Below, one piece after another: positions 60,844 through 64,000 of a stretch of 64,000 nt of DNA; positions within the stretch are counted from its first letter, which is position 1, and each line of letters opens with the position of its first letter. Location: assembly GCA_028285105.1 (NCBI GenBank), contig JANQQE010000005.1:62001-126000 (forward strand), read 5' to 3'. The notes under the pieces are model-generated. The model saw nothing but the letters and a program-made list of their open reading frames with translations. It ran no database searches and was not told the origin of the DNA. Made by a program: the position numbers and the translations under genes. This DNA is from Alphaproteobacteria bacterium. Its GTDB lineage: Bacteria; Planctomycetota; Phycisphaerae; UBA1845.

Positions 60844-62040
60844 ATGAATCCAGATTTTGCAGCATCCATTCAATCCCGGTTGTCCGAGTTGATCGCCTTT
60901 CGCCACGACCTCCATGCCCATCCGGAAATGTCATTTGAAGAAAAGCGGACGTCGTCGAAAGTGCTGGAGCGACTTCGACAAATATCGGGGCTAACGATTC
61001 GCGACGGTTTGGCTGGCGGGACGGGCATCTGCGCGACGATCAATGCCGACAAGAAGGGCCCATGCGTGCTGCTGCGGGCCGACATGGATGCTCTGCCCAT
61101 CGAGGAACTTTCGGATCTGCCGTACAAGTCGGAGTGCCCAGGCATGATGCACGCCTGCGGGCACGATGGTCATACGACGGCGCTGCTCGGTGCGGCGTAT
61201 GCGTTGACTGATCACGCAGATTCGCTGACAGGACCGGTCAAGCTATGCTTTCAGCCGGCAGAGGAGCAGGGCTGCGGCGGGCAGCGGATGATCGATGACG
61301 GTGTGCTGGAAGACCCGCATGTCGAAGCGGCGTTTGCCCTGCACGGTTGGCCCGATTTAGAGGTCGGCCACATCCTGAGCGTGCCGGGTCCGATCCTTGC
61401 AGCGACTTCGCCATTCGAAATCGAATTCACCGGTTGCGGAACGCACGCAGCCTACCCGCACAAAGGGACCGACTTGCTCGTCGCCGTCGCGCAGCTCGTC
61501 ACCAATGCCCAGGCCATCCGCACGCGACTCATCGATCCGATCAACCCGATCGTCGTTTCGTTCACGCAGATCAATGGCGGGTTCACACACAACGTGTTGC
61601 CCGAAACGTGCCATGTGAAAGGGACGATTCGCGCCCTCGATGCGAAAGCTCACGCCACGGCCAAGCAGCAACTTCAGCATTTCGTGCAATCGACTGCGGC
61701 TACCTTTTCCATCCAAGCCGACCTGCGCTTCATCGAAGATTACCCGGTGTTGATCAACGACCCGGACTGTGCAGCCCTTGTCGCCGAAGTGGCGGTCGAT
61801 ACGTTTGGGGCGGAGATGGTCACGACGAAATCGAACCCGAGCATGGGCGGCGAGGACTTCGCATTCTTCGCCCAGCACGTACCGTCGGCGATGTTCAGAT
61901 TGGGCCTGCGTCCGAAGGGCGCATTAGAATACCCCAACCTCCACAATCCGCACTTCAACTTCAACGACGACGCCATCGCCACCGGCGCAATTATGCACAG
62001 CAACATTGCGCATCGCTTTCAGCAGAAGCGTTTGGCTTAG
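60844..62040 (+). CDS. M20-family amidohydrolase
   Basis: 398 residues. FRHDLHAHPEMSFEE, LLRADMDALPI, MMHACGHDGHT (metal ligand), FQPAEEQGCGG (catalytic Glu) and SMGGEDFAFF (C-terminal metal ligand) are the motifs of the HipO/YxeP group of aminoacylase-like amidohydrolases that hydrolyse N-acyl amino acids and related amides. It is cytosolic with a two-metal site and a dimerisation lid domain (about 190-300). Substrate unknown. Confidence 0.9.
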   Translation: MNPDFAASIQSRLSELIAFRHDLHAHPEMSFEEKRTSSKVLERLRQISGLTIRDGLAGGTGICATINADKKGPCVLLRADMDALPIEELSDLPYKSECPGMMHACGHDGHTTALLGAAYALTDHADSLTGPVKLCFQPAEEQGCGGQRMIDDGVLEDPHVEAAFALHGWPDLEVGHILSVPGPILAATSPFEIEFTGCGTHAAYPHKGTDLLVAVAQLVTNAQAIRTRLIDPINPIVVSFTQINGGFTHNVLPETCHVKGTIRALDAKAHATAKQQLQHFVQSTAATFSIQADLRFIEDYPVLINDPDCAALVAEVAVDTFGAEMVTTKSNPSMGGEDFAFFAQHVPSAMFRLGLRPKGALEYPNLHNPHFNFNDDAIATGAIMHSNIAHRFQQKRLA

Positions 62041-62048
62041 GTATTCAA

Positions 62049-62432
62049 TTAATCATTGAGTCCCAACGCGCTGGCGGTTGCAGCGGTTTCGGTGTGGCTG
62101 ATCGAGAGCATGATCCGCTCAATACCCAAATCCTTGGCCACCTGGGCGCACATCCCGCTCAACGTGACCTGCGGTGCCCCCATCTCATCGTTGGTGATTT
62201 CAATGTCGGTCCAGGCGATGCCGCCGCGCCAACCGGTGCCCAGCACTTTCAGGATGGCTTCCTTGGCTGCGAATCGCCCGGAGATATGCGGGATGGGGCT
62301 GTGAAGTTTGTCAGCCCGCTCGCGTTCGGTCGGGGTCAACACGCGGTCGAGGAACCGGTCTGGGTGCTTGCTAAGCAGATCGGCGATGCGGTGACACTCT
62401 ACAATATCAATGCCGTGGCTGACGACGTTCAT
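62049..62432 (-). CDS. acpS: Holo-[acyl-carrier-protein] synthase
   Basis: 127 residues from the ATG at 62432. SHGIDIVECHRIADLL carries the metal-binding Asp, and RFAAKEAILKVLG carries the Glu/Lys of the coenzyme A site; SISHTETAATA closes the family pattern. It transfers the phosphopantetheine arm of CoA to acyl carrier protein. Divergent from the UvrD-like gene by about 100 bp. A longer frame to 62570 overlaps the helicase start and is not supported. Confidence 0.93.
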   Translation of the reverse strand: MNVVSHGIDIVECHRIADLLSKHPDRFLDRVLTPTERERADKLHSPIPHISGRFAAKEAILKVLGTGWRGGIAWTDIEITNDEMGAPQVTLSGMCAQVAKDLGIERIMLSISHTETAATASALGLND

Positions 62433-62519
62433 GCTCCCAGCGTACGCATCGGATTGACGTGCAGCAAGTCGGGCATGATTGCCTGGGCCGCATCGCTTTT
62501 CAGCCAACCCTCCGCGCTG

Positions 62520-62534
62520 TATACACGGTGTATA
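62520..62534. promoter_or_regulatory. Perfect 15-bp palindrome at the helicase start, possible operator
   Basis: TATACAC-G-GTGTATA, 7-bp arms around one G. Its last base is the A of the helicase ATG, so a bound protein would cover the ribosome binding region. It does not match the known LexA boxes I can recall. Confidence 0.4.
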
Positions 62535-64000
62535 TGGTTCATGCGCCGAACACATTCGAATTGGAAGCACTCTTAGCCGACCTGACCGATCCGCAGCGGG
62601 AGGCAGTTTGCCACACGGACGGTCCTCTGCTGGTGTTGGCCGGTGCGGGTTGCGGCAAGACCCGGGTCATCACCCGGCGGGCGGCGTATCTGGCTCGCAC
62701 CGTGACCCAACCGCGAAACGTCCTGGCGATCACCTTTACGAACAAAGCCGCTTCAGAGATGTACGAACGCATTTCGGCGCTGGGCGTCGGCGCGGAAATG
62801 ACCATCAGCACGTTTCACTCGTTGTGCTATCGATTGCTGCGGATTCATCACGAGCGGGCTGGCCTGCCCGATGACTTCACCGTGTTCGACTCTGCCGACC
62901 AGCGGAAGGTCATCCAACTGGCGATCGCCCGGGCGCAACTGTCGGCAGACAACTGGTCGCCAGCCCGATTGCAAGGCGTGATCAGCAACGCCAAGAACGC
63001 GATGGTCACCGCATCGATGTACGCCAACGAAGCGACGGATTGGTCGGAGCGAACCATTGCCAAAGTTTATGAAGCCTACGAGATGGTGCTGGCTGAGCAG
63101 CATGGCGTGGACTTCGACGATCTGCTCTTGAAGCTGGCGTTTCTGCTCAGGGATGACGAGGAGTTTCGGCGGCAATTGGAGCGGCGATACACGCACGTGC
63201 TGATCGATGAGTATCAGGATACGAACAGTGCGCAGTACATGATTGCACATTTGATCACCGAGCAGAATAAGAACATCTGCGCGACGGGCGATCCGGATCA
63301 ATCGATCTACGGCTGGCGCGGGGCTGACATCGGTAACATTCTGCGGTTCGAGGAAGACCATGAGCAAGCGCAAGTGGTGCGGTTGGAGCGCAACTATCGG
63401 TCGACCAAACGGATTCTCGCAGCCGCTAGTTCGGTCATCGAACACAATGTGCAGCGAAAAGACAAGACGCTTTGGACGAAGAACGTCGAAGGCTCGAAGG
63501 TTCGCGTGCTGATCACGGGCGATGCGGACGAAGAGTCGGAATTCATCGCCAAGGAGTTGATCGATCGAAGGGAAGATGGCGAAGACCTTTCGGATGTCGC
63601 GGTATTCTATCGGCTAAATTCCTTGAGTCGATCAATCGAAGAAGCGTTGCTGCAAAATGGCGTGGCGTATCAGGTCGCCCGCGGCGTGGAATTCTACAAC
63701 CGCAAGGAAATCAAGGATGTCCTCGCCTACGTGCGTTTGCTGATCAACGTGCATGACGAGGTTTCGCTCACCCGCATCATCAACACGCCGACGCGCGGTA
63801 TTGGCAAAACGACCATCGACCGCATCATCGACCACGCCCGGGCGACGGGTAAGGAGATGTTCGAATTCGTGTTCCAACCGCAACTCGTGCCAACGTTAAA
63901 GAATGCGGCTGTCGGAAAGGTCACTGCCTTCTCCGAGATCCTGGGCAATTTGCGAAAAGTCACCGAGGAGTCGCCATCGATCGCGCTGGAGCGAATCATT
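62534..64000 (+). CDS. UvrD/PcrA-type DNA helicase (N-terminal part, truncated by window end)
   Basis: 489 codons are visible and the frame is open at the window end. LTDPQREAV (Q-motif), Walker A LAGAGCGKTRVITRRA, AITFTNKAASEM, STFHSLCYRLLR, then FDDLLLK, LIDEYQDTN (Walker B), TGDPDQSIYGWRGA, RLERNYRST and NRKEIKDVLAYVRLL follow the superfamily 1 UvrD/PcrA order. It unwinds DNA in repair and replication. The Walker A serine is replaced by cysteine (GAGCGKT). The ATG at 62534 is the first start after the palindrome; GTG at 62528 is an alternative. Confidence 0.92.
   Translation, partial: MVHAPNTFELEALLADLTDPQREAVCHTDGPLLVLAGAGCGKTRVITRRAAYLARTVTQPRNVLAITFTNKAASEMYERISALGVGAEMTISTFHSLCYRLLRIHHERAGLPDDFTVFDSADQRKVIQLAIARAQLSADNWSPARLQGVISNAKNAMVTASMYANEATDWSERTIAKVYEAYEMVLAEQHGVDFDDLLLKLAFLLRDDEEFRRQLERRYTHVLIDEYQDTNSAQYMIAHLITEQNKNICATGDPDQSIYGWRGADIGNILRFEEDHEQAQVVRLERNYRSTKRILAAASSVIEHNVQRKDKTLWTKNVEGSKVRVLITGDADEESEFIAKELIDRREDGEDLSDVAVFYRLNSLSRSIEEALLQNGVAYQVARGVEFYNRKEIKDVLAYVRLLINVHDEVSLTRIINTPTRGIGKTTIDRIIDHARATGKEMFEFVFQPQLVPTLKNAAVGKVTAFSEILGNLRKVTEESPSIALERII

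Overview
The window looks like a chromosomal segment of a Planctomycetota bacterium, most like the Phycisphaerae. This is inferred from gene content, not from a marker gene. The pointers are two pseudopilin-like proteins with GFTLVE cleavage sites, one ending in a planctomycete-style VDGH signature; paired PQQ-like beta-propeller proteins; a pair of large SPFH proteins; zinc-ribbon membrane proteins and tiny lipoprotein-like precursors with no recognisable relatives elsewhere; and a multi-ABC UvrA. Base composition looks even and moderately GC-rich. I see no tRNA, rRNA, CRISPR array, transposase or integrase, so this is core and accessory chromosome, not a mobile island.

Layout. 1-9053 (minus strand): an eleven-gene, tightly overlapping nonulosonic acid operon of pseudaminic acid type. 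Read in transcription order it is pseB, pseC, a second NeuB-like synthase, pseG, pseI, methyltransferase, formyltransferase, methyltransferase, WbqC-like, CMP-sugar cytidylyltransferase and the start of a PIG-L deacetylase. PseH is missing and a formyltransferase is present, so the sugar may be N-formylated. pseB has no ATG, GTG or TTG start and appears to begin at ATC behind a strong ribosome binding site. 9254-14131 (minus): a dicarboxylate-type symporter, then four tandem paralogous zinc-ribbon membrane proteins punctuated by REP-like palindromes. 14311-18351: MFS transporter, AIM24-like protein, two-domain glycosyltransferase, nadD. 18356-21969 (minus): an SPFH pair and a small zinc-ribbon membrane protein. 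22296-26514 (plus): adenine deaminase, PhnD-like lipoprotein, saccharopine-dehydrogenase-like protein. 26522-31591 (minus): beta-CASP nuclease, GH20 hexosaminidase, a LolD-like ATPase and a GT4 glycosyltransferase.

31987-38624: a pseudopilin, then (minus) a 1674-residue UvrA with three ABC halves and a repeated tail, followed 5 bp later by a CBM9-like protein. 38855-44428 (plus): HemN-like radical SAM enzyme, DUF98 chorismate-lyase-like protein, flavin-halogenase-like protein, DUF3311 protein, sodium-solute symporter and thioesterase, a candidate uncharacterised aromatic pathway. 44504-48822 (plus): EamA-like protein, two beta-propeller proteins, rsmJ and ppiB with a terminator. 48917-52403: charged membrane-anchored protein and pseudopilin, PhyH dioxygenase, aquaporin, and a gene-poor stretch. 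52595-55667 (plus): a reduced ClpA/B-like ATPase and mtnA.

55931-58751: three tiny exported proteins of one pattern, then (minus) a GspA/ExeA ATPase with a GspB-like partner. 58924-64000: selD, acpS, scpB, an M20 amidohydrolase and the start of a UvrD/PcrA helicase. selD has an in-frame UGA at residue 18 with a SECIS-like hairpin just after it, so the organism very probably decodes selenocysteine and SelD is itself a selenoprotein. Many start sites were moved from the longest open frame to the one supported by a ribosome binding site or by family N-termini.
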